Source: CAYSHJ01 sp964589725 (GTDB lineage: Bacteria > Planctomycetota > Planctomycetia > Planctomycetales > Planctomycetaceae). Taken from it: a stretch of 8,657 nt of DNA. Made by a program: the position numbers and the translations under genes. The notes below the pieces were generated by a model that was given only the letters and a program-made list of their open reading frames with translations, was not told the origin of the DNA and made no database searches. Below, piece after piece: positions 1 to 5,726 of this stretch (the first letter of the stretch is position 1; every line of letters begins with the position of its first letter). The stretch is from the NCBI GenBank assembly GCA_964589725.1, contig CAZPUJ010000142.1:1-8657 (forward strand), read 5' to 3'.

Positions 1-389
1 AAGTCGCTGACAATGAAGAGCGTCCCCTCATCACGCCCAACTTCCAGCACGCGCACGATGTTTTCATGCCGCAGTTGTGCCGTCGTTCGCGCCTCGCGCA
101 GGAATCGTTCACGGTACTCTTCGCTCAGGTCTTGAGTTCGAGGCAACTTGATTGCAACCGTTTGCCGCAGATCTGTGTCGCGCGCTTTCCAGACTTCGCC
201 GAAATAACCACGCCCCACACGCTCAATGAGTTCGAAACGGCCTAGCAGGCGCGTTTCGGGTTTGACTGAGATAAGGGTTTCGTTGATGCCCTCTAAACTA
301 CTGCCACAAGACGGACAGACAACTTCCGCTACGGATTGGTCTGGTAAAATCTCCAGGCGACAGCGGCAGTGTGGGCAAAGAACTCGCAT
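1..389 (-). CDS. Ser/Thr protein kinase with N-terminal zinc ribbon (N-terminal part, cut by window edge)
   Basis: Translation of the minus strand gives 129 residues that run off the left edge. Residues 5-28 hold two CxxC pairs (CPHC at 5-8, CPSC at 25-28), a small zinc ribbon of the kind often found at the start of planctomycete kinases. The Hanks-type kinase N-lobe follows: glycine-rich loop GRGYFGEV at 59-66, the ATP-binding lysine K81 in VAIK, the helix-C glutamate E99 in FLREA, then HENIVRVLEV and the strand before the hinge. The catalytic loop and DFG motif lie outside the window. The start at 389 is supported by GGGAG at 402-398, eight bases upstream. The protein should phosphorylate Ser/Thr on unknown targets; any later sensor or membrane region is not visible. 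It is divergent from the DUF1501 remnant. Family assignment is firm, substrate unknown. Confidence 0.93.
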   Translation of the reverse strand, partial: MRVLCPHCRCRLEILPDQSVAEVVCPSCGSSLEGINETLISVKPETRLLGRFELIERVGRGYFGEVWKARDTDLRQTVAIKLPRTQDLSEEYRERFLREARTTAQLRHENIVRVLEVGRDEGTLFIVSD

Positions 390-445
390 CGCAGTTTCTC
401 CCAGACGATCAAGGTGATCGCCAACGAGCGTTGTCGGGACGACAG

Positions 446-475
446 ATTAGATCATTGCAACTTGGCAAACCTCAA
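446..475 (-). promoter_or_regulatory. candidate sigma70-type promoter for the kinase gene
   Basis: On the minus strand TTGAGG (475-470) and TCTAAT (451-446) are separated by 18 bases and lie about 60 bases upstream of the kinase start at 389. The -10 box matches TATAAT at five of six positions and the -35 box matches TTGACA at four of six. Found by eye; planctomycete promoter consensus is poorly defined, so this is only a candidate. A 6-bp inverted repeat with a 3-base spacer (406-420) lies between this box and the start codon. Confidence 0.25.
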
Positions 476-511
476 GCTGTGATGATGTCAGCCTAGTAGT
501 TCTACGGAGTG

Positions 512-568
512 GGTTCTGGAATTCGGTGGCTTGGGGTTGGCCTGTCCTCTTGCAGTCAGGCCAGAACC
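512..568. repeat. nested inverted repeat in the kinase/DUF1501 intergenic region
   Basis: GGTTCTGG at 512-519 is the exact reverse complement of CCAGAACC at 561-568. Inside it TGGCCTG (538-544) pairs with CAGGCCA (557-563), so the two stems share bases 561-563 and compete, or join as an 8-bp outer and 4-bp inner stem. No T-tract follows on either strand, so it is not a standard intrinsic terminator. The rest of 390-627 holds only the kinase promoter candidate and the ribosome binding site of the DUF1501 remnant. Confidence 0.45.
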
Positions 569-614
569 GCGACAGAGTGGCAATTCGCTTTGTTCGCTTG
601 GCTTGATAATGACA

Positions 615-620
615 GAGGAG
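615..620 (+). promoter_or_regulatory. ribosome binding site of the dead DUF1501 gene
   Basis: GAGGAG seven bases before ATG at 628, which opens M-T-H-P-L-K-S, a typical planctomycete DUF1501 beginning. It places the original start at 628 rather than at the ATG at 648. The reading frame stops at 649-651, so the site now serves no intact gene. Confidence 0.5.
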
Positions 621-627
621 ATGTTCG

Positions 628-1265
628 ATGACGCACCCGCTTAAATCATGAACCTGCGGAATCGACGTCAGATTCTGGAGAGAGCTGGCCTATCGGATAC
701 AAACGTCGGTCCCCGAACTGACCGACGCCTCGAGCGAATCGGAACACACCTTCGAGTTGTACCGCGTGGAGTCTCGAAAGCCCGGCACGTTTGCTGCCAA
801 AATTGCTTGCTGGCTCGACGACTGACCGAGCGCGGCGTGCGGTTCATCCAACTCGTCCATCGCGGCTGGGACCAGCACCTGACCTTGCCGAAGGCGATTC
901 GAGGTCAATGCCACGACACCGATCAAGCTTCGGCCGCGCTGATTCTCGATCTCAAACAGCGCGGCTTGCTCGACGACACGCTGGTTGTCTGGGGCGGTGA
1001 GTTCGGCCGCAGGGTTTACTGCCAAGGCAAGCTGACAGCCGATGATTACGGCCGTGATCATCATCCGCGCTGCTTCACGATCTGGCTCGCGGGCGGCGGT
1101 ATCAAGCCGGCCCCGCCGCACGGGAGGTCGCCGGATGATCGGCTTCGGGCTACAACGACGCCCTGACCTGAGCGGAGGATACGGCTCTGCAGAGGTGCAA
1201 CCGGAGCACCGTACCAGGGGTTGGTGTGAAGGCCGGTCCGGACGACTTCCGGCTCGGCCACATCA
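628..1265 (+). pseudogene. DUF1501 family protein, decayed remnant with internal deletion and frameshifts
   Basis: DUF1501 proteins are usually well over 400 residues and are abundant in planctomycetes, often beside DUF1549/DUF1553 genes; they are secreted sulfatase-like proteins of unclear role. Here only pieces remain. An N-terminal piece reads MTHPLKS from 628 and, in another frame, NRRQILERAGL at about 660-692. It is joined directly to a mid/C-terminal piece ELAYRIQTSVPELTDASSE (from 682). A two-base excess near 799-800 shifts the frame again to NCLLARRLTERGVRFIQL, and the conserved stretches HRGWDQH, GQCHDTDQASAAL, TLVVWGGEFGR and GRDHHPRCFTIWLAGGGIKP follow up to about 1110. Beyond that further small indels disrupt the expected tail; DDFRL at about 1244-1258 is the last recognisable match. 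No DUF1549/DUF1553 partner is present. Certainly not a functional full-length protein. The exact 3' limit is uncertain. Confidence 0.85.
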
Positions 1266-1297
1266 ACTCTTCATATCCACACCAAAGCGAAAAACCT

Positions 1298-1316
1298 GTG
1301 TGGCACGAGGCCACAC
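1298..1316 (-). terminator. hairpin with T-tract on the minus strand, terminator-like
   Basis: GTGTGGC (1298-1304) and GCCACAC (1310-1316) form a 7-bp stem with a 5-base loop. Read on the minus strand the stem is followed by AGG and five T. This resembles an intrinsic terminator, but no minus-strand gene is seen upstream of it; it may be a relic or chance. Confidence 0.25.
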
Positions 1317-1383
1317 TCAACACGGCATGACGACATCACTCACTCGCTAACGCCAACCAGCCAAAATTCCAATTCACGCTGAG

Positions 1384-1405
1384 CCAACACACATCGAAGT
1401 GTTGG
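1384..1405 (+). terminator. stem-loop downstream of the DUF1501 remnant, weak terminator candidate
   Basis: CCAACAC (1384-1390) pairs with GTGTTGG (1399-1405) around an 8-base loop, followed by GCTTTGG. The T-run is only three bases, so termination is doubtful. It lies in the gap before the carbamoyltransferase gene. Confidence 0.2.
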
Positions 1406-1417
1406 GCTTTGGTGAAG

Positions 1418-1445
1418 TTGACAATGACACTCACTAGAGTATCGC
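1418..1445 (+). promoter_or_regulatory. candidate promoter of the carbamoyltransferase gene
   Basis: A perfect TTGACA at 1418-1423 is followed after 16 bases by TATCGC (1440-1445), a poor -10 box. The distance to the ATG at 1515 is suitable. The -10 mismatch keeps confidence low. Confidence 0.2.
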
Positions 1446-1454
1446 TCCCATTCG

Positions 1455-1483
1455 GACTGACCAACGACGGAGGGTTGTCAGTC
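1455..1483 (+). repeat. bulged stem-loop in the carbamoyltransferase 5' leader
   Basis: GACTGA (1455-1460) and CAAC (1462-1465) pair with GTTG (1474-1477) and TCAGTC (1478-1483): ten base pairs with a single bulged C at 1461 and an 8-base loop. It ends 31 bases before the start codon. AAGTTGAC at 1415-1422 can also pair with GTCAACTT at 1481-1488, which would compete with the base of this stem. There is no T-tract. Confidence 0.4.
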
Positions 1484-1514
1484 AACTTGGCACGACGCCA
1501 AACGAGCGCGATTC

Positions 1515-3440
1515 ATGACCAGCATTCTCGGCATCTCAGCCTTCTATCACGATTCGGCCGCGTGTGTCGTCATGGACGGCGAGATCGTGGCAGCGGCTCA
1601 AGAAGAACGGTTTTCTCGCAAGAAGCACGACGAGCGATTTCCGAAGTTGGCTGTCGAATACTGCCTGCGGGAAGCACGGCTGACGACGGAGCAACTCGAT
1701 TACGTCGTGTTCTACGACAAGCCGTTGCTGAAGTTCGATCGACTGTTGGAGACATATCTCGGTTTCGCGCCGAATGGCTTCGGCTCGTTCGTCAAAGCGA
1801 TGCCGGTGTGGCTCAAAGAAAAGCTATACCTGACGAAAGCGTTGCGGCGTGGCGTGCCGGGCTACGGCAAGCGGTTTGTGTTCACCGAGCATCATCAATC
1901 GCACGCGGCCAGCGCGTTCTTTCCGTCTCCGTTCGAGCAAGCTGCCGTGCTGACTGTGGATGGCGTCGGCGAGTGGGCGACGGCCAGCATTGGCGTCGGC
2001 GACGGCAACCGCGTGCGGCTGACTCACGAGCTGCACTTTCCGCATTCGCTGGGATTGTTGTACTCGGCCTTCACGTACTTCTGTGGGTTCAAGGTGAACT
2101 CCGGCGAATACAAACTGATGGGCTTGGCTCCGTACGGCGAGCCGAAGTACGCGGACCTCATTCGCGAGCGGCTCATCGACCTGAAGGCCGACGGTTCGTT
2201 CCGTATGGACCAGTCGTATTTCAACTATTGCCAAGGTTTGACGATGACGTCTCGCAAGTTCGAGACGCTCTTCGGCGGCCCGCCGCGGCGGCCGGAGTCT
2301 CCGCTGACGCCGCGCGAGATGGACCTCGCCGCGTCGATTCAAGTCGTGACCGAAGAGATTTTGTTGCGCATGGCTCGGCACGCTCATGCTCTGACGGGCC
2401 AAAAGAAGCTATGCCTCGCGGGTGGCGTCGCTTTGAACTGTGTGGCCAACGGAGTCATCTTGCGTGAAGGTCCATTTGAAGACCTCTGGATTCAACCCGC
2501 CGCCGGCGACGCGGGCGGCGCACTCGGAGCCGCGCTGTTCGTGTGGCATCAGTTGCTGGGCAAGCCGCGCGTGCTGGCGAGCGGGGGCCGTCAGGCCCCT
2601 GATGCTTACGAATCAGAACCGAGCGTGGGCGCGCGATCGAACGCATCAGGGGGCTTACGCCCCCCGCTCGCCATAGATTCGCAACATGGTTCGCTGCTTG
2701 GGCCGCGATGTTCCGAAGACGAGATTCGCCGATTCCTCGACGCGAAAGGATCGAATTACCGCGTCTTCGACAACGACGACGAACTCTGCCGATACGTCGC
2801 CGACCTCATCGCCAGAGAGAACGTTGTCGGCTGGGTGCAAGGCCGCATGGAGTTCGGTCCGCGAGCACTCGGCAGCCGCAGCATCTTGGGCGATGCACGC
2901 AGCCCACAAATGCAGTCAGCCATGAACGTGCGGATCAAATTTCGCGAGTCGTTCCGCCCGTTCGCTCCATCGGTGTTGGAAGAGCGTGTCGACGAGTTCT
3001 TTGAAACTCGTCCGTGCGAGCCGTCGCCGTACATGCTGCTCGTCGCCGATGTCCGCGAGTCAAAACGCACGCAGCGGCCGGCCGACGCTCCGAAGCTGAC
3101 CGGCATCGACAAGCTCAAAGAGCTGCGTTCGTGCATCCCGGCGGTGACTCACGTCGATTACTCGGCCCGCATCCAAACCGTCGATGCCGAGCGTCACGGC
3201 CGCTACTACCGCTTGCTCAAAGCGTTCGAGGCTCAGACCGGCAGCCCGGTCCTCATCAACACCAGTTTCAACGTCCGCGGTGAGCCAATTGTCCTGAACC
3301 ACGAACACGCCTACCGCTGCTTCCTGGCCACGAACATGGACGCTCTGGTCCTCGAACGCTTCGTGCTACTCAAGAAAGACCAACCCAACGCGGCCGAGCA
3401 GACGTTGGAGTCGTACCTCAAAGAGTTCACGCTGGATTGA
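1515..3440 (+). CDS. NodU/CmcH-family carbamoyltransferase, with an in-frame repeat insertion
   Basis: Full-length member (641 residues) of the family that transfers a carbamoyl group from carbamoyl phosphate, through a carbamoyl-adenylate, to a hydroxyl of a sugar or natural product. The N-terminal Kae1-like domain starts GISAFYHDSAACVV (6-19); the metal-binding HHQSH is at 126-130, VDGVGEWATASIG at 148-160 and GEYKLMGLAPYGEP at 197-210. LCLAGGVALNCVANG is at 299-313 and AAGDAGGALGAAL at 329-341. The C-terminal domain carries GRMEFGPRALGSRSIL (443-458), FRPFAPSVLEE (480-490) and SPVLINTSFNVRGEPIV (577-593). All key blocks are intact. Residues about 355-386 are encoded by a palindromic repeat and lie in the linker just before the QHGSLLGPR block (390-398); I infer they are not native to the family. 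No sugar-, polyketide- or polysaccharide-biosynthesis genes adjoin, so the acceptor is unknown. No strong Shine-Dalgarno precedes the ATG. Confidence 0.93.
   Translation: MTSILGISAFYHDSAACVVMDGEIVAAAQEERFSRKKHDERFPKLAVEYCLREARLTTEQLDYVVFYDKPLLKFDRLLETYLGFAPNGFGSFVKAMPVWLKEKLYLTKALRRGVPGYGKRFVFTEHHQSHAASAFFPSPFEQAAVLTVDGVGEWATASIGVGDGNRVRLTHELHFPHSLGLLYSAFTYFCGFKVNSGEYKLMGLAPYGEPKYADLIRERLIDLKADGSFRMDQSYFNYCQGLTMTSRKFETLFGGPPRRPESPLTPREMDLAASIQVVTEEILLRMARHAHALTGQKKLCLAGGVALNCVANGVILREGPFEDLWIQPAAGDAGGALGAALFVWHQLLGKPRVLASGGRQAPDAYESEPSVGARSNASGGLRPPLAIDSQHGSLLGPRCSEDEIRRFLDAKGSNYRVFDNDDELCRYVADLIARENVVGWVQGRMEFGPRALGSRSILGDARSPQMQSAMNVRIKFRESFRPFAPSVLEERVDEFFETRPCEPSPYMLLVADVRESKRTQRPADAPKLTGIDKLKELRSCIPAVTHVDYSARIQTVDAERHGRYYRLLKAFEAQTGSPVLINTSFNVRGEPIVLNHEHAYRCFLATNMDALVLERFVLLKKDQPNAAEQTLESYLKEFTLD
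2576..2672. repeat. palindromic repeat element, copy 1, inside the carbamoyltransferase ORF
   Basis: A 30-base arm at 2576-2605 (starting GGCGAGCGGGGGCCGTCAGG) is matched at 27 of 30 positions by the reverse complement of 2643-2672, with a 37-base spacer. The arm shares its core (GGCGAGCGGGG then GGCGT and AGCCCC) with the repeat at 6643-6716. The element is read through in frame and encodes a Gly/Pro/Ser/Ala-rich stretch in which both arms give similar peptides (ASGGRQAPDA and ASGGLRPPLA). The 97 bases are not a multiple of three, so the true inserted length must differ slightly, for example through a target-site change. No clear target duplication is visible. Confidence 0.85.
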
Positions 3441-3583
3441 GGCCACTTCGAAGAATCGTGAGACTTGACAACGTCCGATCACGACGACACTTTGGTCCAT
3501 AATCCGAGCAGGCGACCCAACGCACGCATCACTGCGATATCCCGTGTTCCAGATGCTCGAGTGTTATCCTATAAGGCTACGTT

Positions 3584-4462
3584 ATGAAAAGATATATTCA
3601 ATCGACAATCAGACGTTTATTCGTAACAACAGTGCTGATGTTTGGAAGCATTCTTCCATCATTTGCCGCTGACCTGCAGATGTTCTCCAATGCGAAATTG
3701 GTAAACGATCCATTGAATGATGGAGACAGTTTTCTTGTGGAAGCGGATGGACAACCTCCTCATATTATTAGACTCTATTTTGTTGACTGCCCTGAAAACT
3801 CCACCAGTTCCAAAAACGATGCACAACGGGTACGGGAGCAAGCACGATATTTTGGATTGTCTGACCCAGCTCGGATGAGTCATTTCGGTAACGATGCGAA
3901 GACTTTTTCTGAGCACGTCCTTCGTAAACCTTTTACTATTCATACCGCCTTTGCAAGTGCGGGGGGGAGGACGGTCAAAGGCCGTGTCTATGGATTCATC
4001 ACGACCTCCAACGGGGACGATTTGGCGAGTCTGCTCGTTAAAAAGGGTCTTGCTCGTACGCGGGGCATCGGTCGGGAAACACCCGATGAAATATCACGTG
4101 ATGAAGCGATTGCAAGACTTCGGGATGTTGAGATTTCGGCCATGTTGAAACATGTTGGCATCTGGTCGGAGAGTGATCCAGATCGGATTGCTGAGCTTCG
4201 TGCGAAGCAACGTTGTGAAGATCAGGAATTAGACGAATTACAAAGTAAAGCAAAAAAAGCCCCATCCCCCGAAAGCTTGCTTGACCTTAACACTGCCAGT
4301 AAAAAAGAACTTCAATCTATCAGAGGAATCGGTCCTGTTCTCGCTGAAAACATTCTGGCCGGTCGTCCCTATAAAACCATAGATGAGTTGCTCAAAATAA
4401 AGAGAATCGGCCCCGAGAAACTCGAAAAGTTTCGTCCTTATTTTGTAGTCGGCAAAGAATGA
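3584..4462 (+). CDS. secreted thermonuclease (SNase-like) with C-terminal helix-hairpin-helix domain
   Basis: 292 residues. Residues 1-29 form a signal peptide: a basic start (MKRYIQSTIRR), a hydrophobic core and an A-A cleavage area, so export is expected. Residues about 35-195 match the staphylococcal nuclease fold: DGD at 46-48, IRLYFVDCPE at 62-71, KGRVYGFI at 132-139 and LLVKKGLAR at 150-158. By comparison with Staphylococcus nuclease, D46 or D48, R63, D68, E71 and R134 correspond to the calcium-binding and catalytic residues; the usual Thr after the second Asp is Cys69. A charged linker (200-230) leads to a ComEA-like HhH module, DLNTASKKELQSIRGIGPVL (234-253) through about 287, expected to bind DNA. 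The likely role is calcium-dependent cleavage of DNA outside the cytoplasm. AAGG at 3573-3576 supports the start. Base composition and AAA/ATT/TTT-type codon use are clearly more AT-rich than neighbours, suggesting transfer. No terminator seen. Confidence 0.88.
   Translation: MKRYIQSTIRRLFVTTVLMFGSILPSFAADLQMFSNAKLVNDPLNDGDSFLVEADGQPPHIIRLYFVDCPENSTSSKNDAQRVREQARYFGLSDPARMSHFGNDAKTFSEHVLRKPFTIHTAFASAGGRTVKGRVYGFITTSNGDDLASLLVKKGLARTRGIGRETPDEISRDEAIARLRDVEISAMLKHVGIWSESDPDRIAELRAKQRCEDQELDELQSKAKKAPSPESLLDLNTASKKELQSIRGIGPVLAENILAGRPYKTIDELLKIKRIGPEKLEKFRPYFVVGKE
3961..3967 (+). repeat. seven-G homopolymer inside the thermonuclease gene
   Basis: Seven consecutive G, preceded by C and followed by AGG, encode A-G-G-R at residues 126-129, just before catalytic R134. 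Loss or gain of one G would cut off the catalytic arginine and the HhH domain. Confidence 0.9.
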
Positions 4463-4730
4463 ATGTAGCACCATCGGCCTGACTATTCGCTGATGCTGAC
4501 CTCTAACCCGCCGGGCGGGCAGGCCGCAGCTTCGCTTGGCCGTTCGGCGGTCCGTTCGCTCCACATCCAGCACTGTCTCCGATGGCGCAGCCAGCCAGCC
4601 ACAATATTTCGACCGACAATTTGGACCGCGTCATGGTGGCTTCCTGAAATAAAAACGACCTGGAGACTGCCGCGCTGCATCTCGCAAGAGAAACAACGAG
4701 GTTGCTATATTCCGCAGTCCAAGCTTCTAC
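4463..4730. other. gap with no recognisable gene
   Basis: 268 bases between the thermonuclease stop and the VapC remnant stop. Open frames on both strands give no recognisable motifs. GC-rich at 4505-4570, then mixed. No convincing terminator for either of the convergent units was seen. It may contain older debris of the Uma2/VapC region. Confidence 0.4.
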
Positions 4731-4865
4731 TCACAAGTCGTCGATCACGGCGAAGTCGCGGAGGTTGGACGCTACCAGTGTCACGTGGTTGGCAATCATG
4801 ATGGCGGCGATGCGAAGGCCCATGCTGCCGCGACGGCGATTTCGTGTCACGTACAGCCCTATCAT
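4731..4865 (-). pseudogene. VapC-like PIN-domain toxin, 3' remnant
   Basis: The last 44 codons before the TGA at 4733-4731 read, from residue 13 of this stretch, GSMGLRIAAIMIANHVTLVA then SNLRDFAVIDDL. This matches the C-terminal end of VapC-type PIN ribonucleases, where G-x-M-D-L-x-I-A-A is followed by the conserved N-LRDF. The acidic residue expected in GSMDL, one of the metal ligands of the family, is Gly here. Everything upstream (the first Asp, the Glu and the other half of the PIN fold) is missing, and no VapB antitoxin gene is seen. An ATG at 4865-4863 overlaps the Uma2-like stop as ATGA, so a 44-residue peptide could in principle be made by coupling. It cannot be an active nuclease. 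Older homology may run a few codons further upstream within the Uma2 gene in another frame. Confidence 0.7.
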
Positions 4866-5236
4866 GAGCGCCGTGGTGATCGTCGGCGGGTGCTGGCGAA
4901 CAGATCCTTGAGCGAGAGTTTGAATCCAGGCAGGACGTCGCCGCCGTCCAGGGATTGGCTCGGACGGAGGTGGCGGCATTCGTCGGAGGCTGTGTACACG
5001 TCGGCGGTGCGAGTCTTGGGATCGATGATCCACGCCAAACGGCAGCCAGCCTCAAACTCCACCAGCACACCGTCAACGAGTTCGTACAGCCGGTTTTCTT
5101 GCGCCTCGATGCGAATGACGTCCTTCTCGGTCGCACGCCCCGGAGCGGGGCGCAGACGGATGCGGCTGGGGCTGATGTCTCCCAGTTCTTGCAAGAGGTC
5201 GGCGAGTGTTTGTGGTTCGGCGAAAGGTTCCGGCAT
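4862..5236 (-). pseudogene. Uma2 family endonuclease with in-frame deletion of the catalytic core
   Basis: 124 residues, against roughly 190-230 for complete Uma2 (DUF820, PD-(D/E)XK) proteins. Residues 1-60 match the N-terminal part: MPEPFAEPQTLADLLQELGD, then IRLRPAPGRATEKDV and ENRLYELVDGVLVE. Residues 61-116 match the C-terminal part: FEAGCRLAWIIDPKTRTADV, then SLDGGDVLPGFKLSLKDLF. The stretch normally between VDGVLVE and FEAG, around a hundred residues carrying the catalytic Asp, Glu-x-x-S and Lys positions, is absent, yet the frame is intact. Start chosen at 5236 because GAGGAA lies five bases upstream and homology begins exactly there; the open frame extends to 5566 but that extension overlaps the SHOCT-PspC gene and looks random. 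The stop overlaps the ATG of the VapC remnant. A short stable peptide may still be made, but nuclease activity should be lost. Confidence 0.85.
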
Positions 5237-5241
5237 TACGG

Positions 5242-5247
5242 TTCCTC
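5242..5247 (-). promoter_or_regulatory. ribosome binding site deciding the Uma2-like start
   Basis: GAGGAA on the minus strand, five bases before the ATG at 5236. It favours the 124-residue product over the longer open frame that begins at 5566. Confidence 0.6.
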
Positions 5248-5399
5248 GCGAGCGTTGGTGACGGCCCGTGATTCTACCGCTCCGATTGGACAAACCAGCC
5301 GCGTTTCGGCAAAGTGCTCTTGTGTCGAAATAAGCCACTCGCGGCCGGTCAATGCTTGCGTCCCGTGCCTGTTGGCCAACGCTGGAGAGGTGGTGCCTA

Positions 5400-5726
5400 A
5401 TGAGCATCGCGGATGAACTTGCGAAGCTGGAAGGCTTGCGTGCCAGTGGTGCGCTCAACGAGGAGGAATTCGCCAGAGCCAAGGCATTGGTTCTCAGCGG
5501 ACTGCCGGCGGCGTCTCTGGGCAGCGACAATATTTTGCGCAAGTTCACGCGCTCCAGCCGTGACAAGTGGCTGGGAGGAGTGTGTGGTGGTTTGGCAGCT
5601 CAAACCCCGGTGCCTTCTTGGGCCTGGCGTCTTGGCTTCTGTCTGCTGCTATTTGCGTATGGCGTGGGGCTGATCCCGTACATCCTCTTGTGGATTTTTG
5701 TTCCGTCCGATGGCAGTCTCGTCTGA
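5400..5726 (+). CDS. small membrane protein with SHOCT and PspC domains
   Basis: 108 residues from ATG 5400. Residues 2-33 (SIADELAKLEGLRASGALNE followed by EEFARAKALVL) form a SHOCT motif, a short helical module seen next to many unrelated domains. Residues 53-104 match the PspC domain: a charged DKWLGGVCGGLA (55-66), then a hydrophobic segment of about 25 residues (76-102) ending in the LLWIFVPSD typical of the family. PspC proteins sit in the inner membrane and take part in envelope-stress signalling with PspA/PspB in enterobacteria; no psp partner is nearby. The first ATG in frame is 5352, but 5400 is preferred because SHOCT homology starts there and GGAGAGG precedes it by nine bases. Divergent from the Uma2 remnant over 163 bases. 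A 14-base tandem duplication covers its stop codon. Function beyond membrane location is not known. Confidence 0.87.
   Translation: MSIADELAKLEGLRASGALNEEEFARAKALVLSGLPAASLGSDNILRKFTRSSRDKWLGGVCGGLAAQTPVPSWAWRLGFCLLLFAYGVGLIPYILLWIFVPSDGSLV

Noticed and set aside
406..420. CGATCA-AGG-TGATCG inverted repeat before the kinase start as an operator
   Set aside because: Arms are only six bases and this size of palindrome is expected by chance; mentioned only beside the promoter candidate.
1409..2467. Long open frame of 352 codons on the plus strand overlapping the carbamoyltransferase start
   Set aside because: Arg-rich random-looking translation in another frame of the carbamoyltransferase gene, which has clear family motifs; a shadow.
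2576..2672. The palindrome as a CRISPR-like or insertion-sequence end
   Set aside because: Only one palindromic unit is present, with no spacer array, no transposase gene and no clear target duplication.
3465..3503. TTGACA (3465-3470) with CATAAT (3498-3503) as promoter of the thermonuclease gene
   Set aside because: The spacing of 27 bases is far too long and nothing resembling a -10 box lies at 16-18 bases.
3570..3575. TATAAG just before the thermonuclease start as a -10 box
   Set aside because: It overlaps the ribosome binding sequence, which would leave no room for a normal leader, and no -35 box is present.
4483..4680. Open frames on both strands in the gap after the thermonuclease
   Set aside because: No recognisable motif, no good start context, and translations look random.
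5237..5566. N-terminal extension of the Uma2-like open frame up to 5566
   Set aside because: No family resemblance before MPEPFAE, it overlaps the SHOCT-PspC gene on the other strand, and a good ribosome binding site precedes the ATG at 5236.
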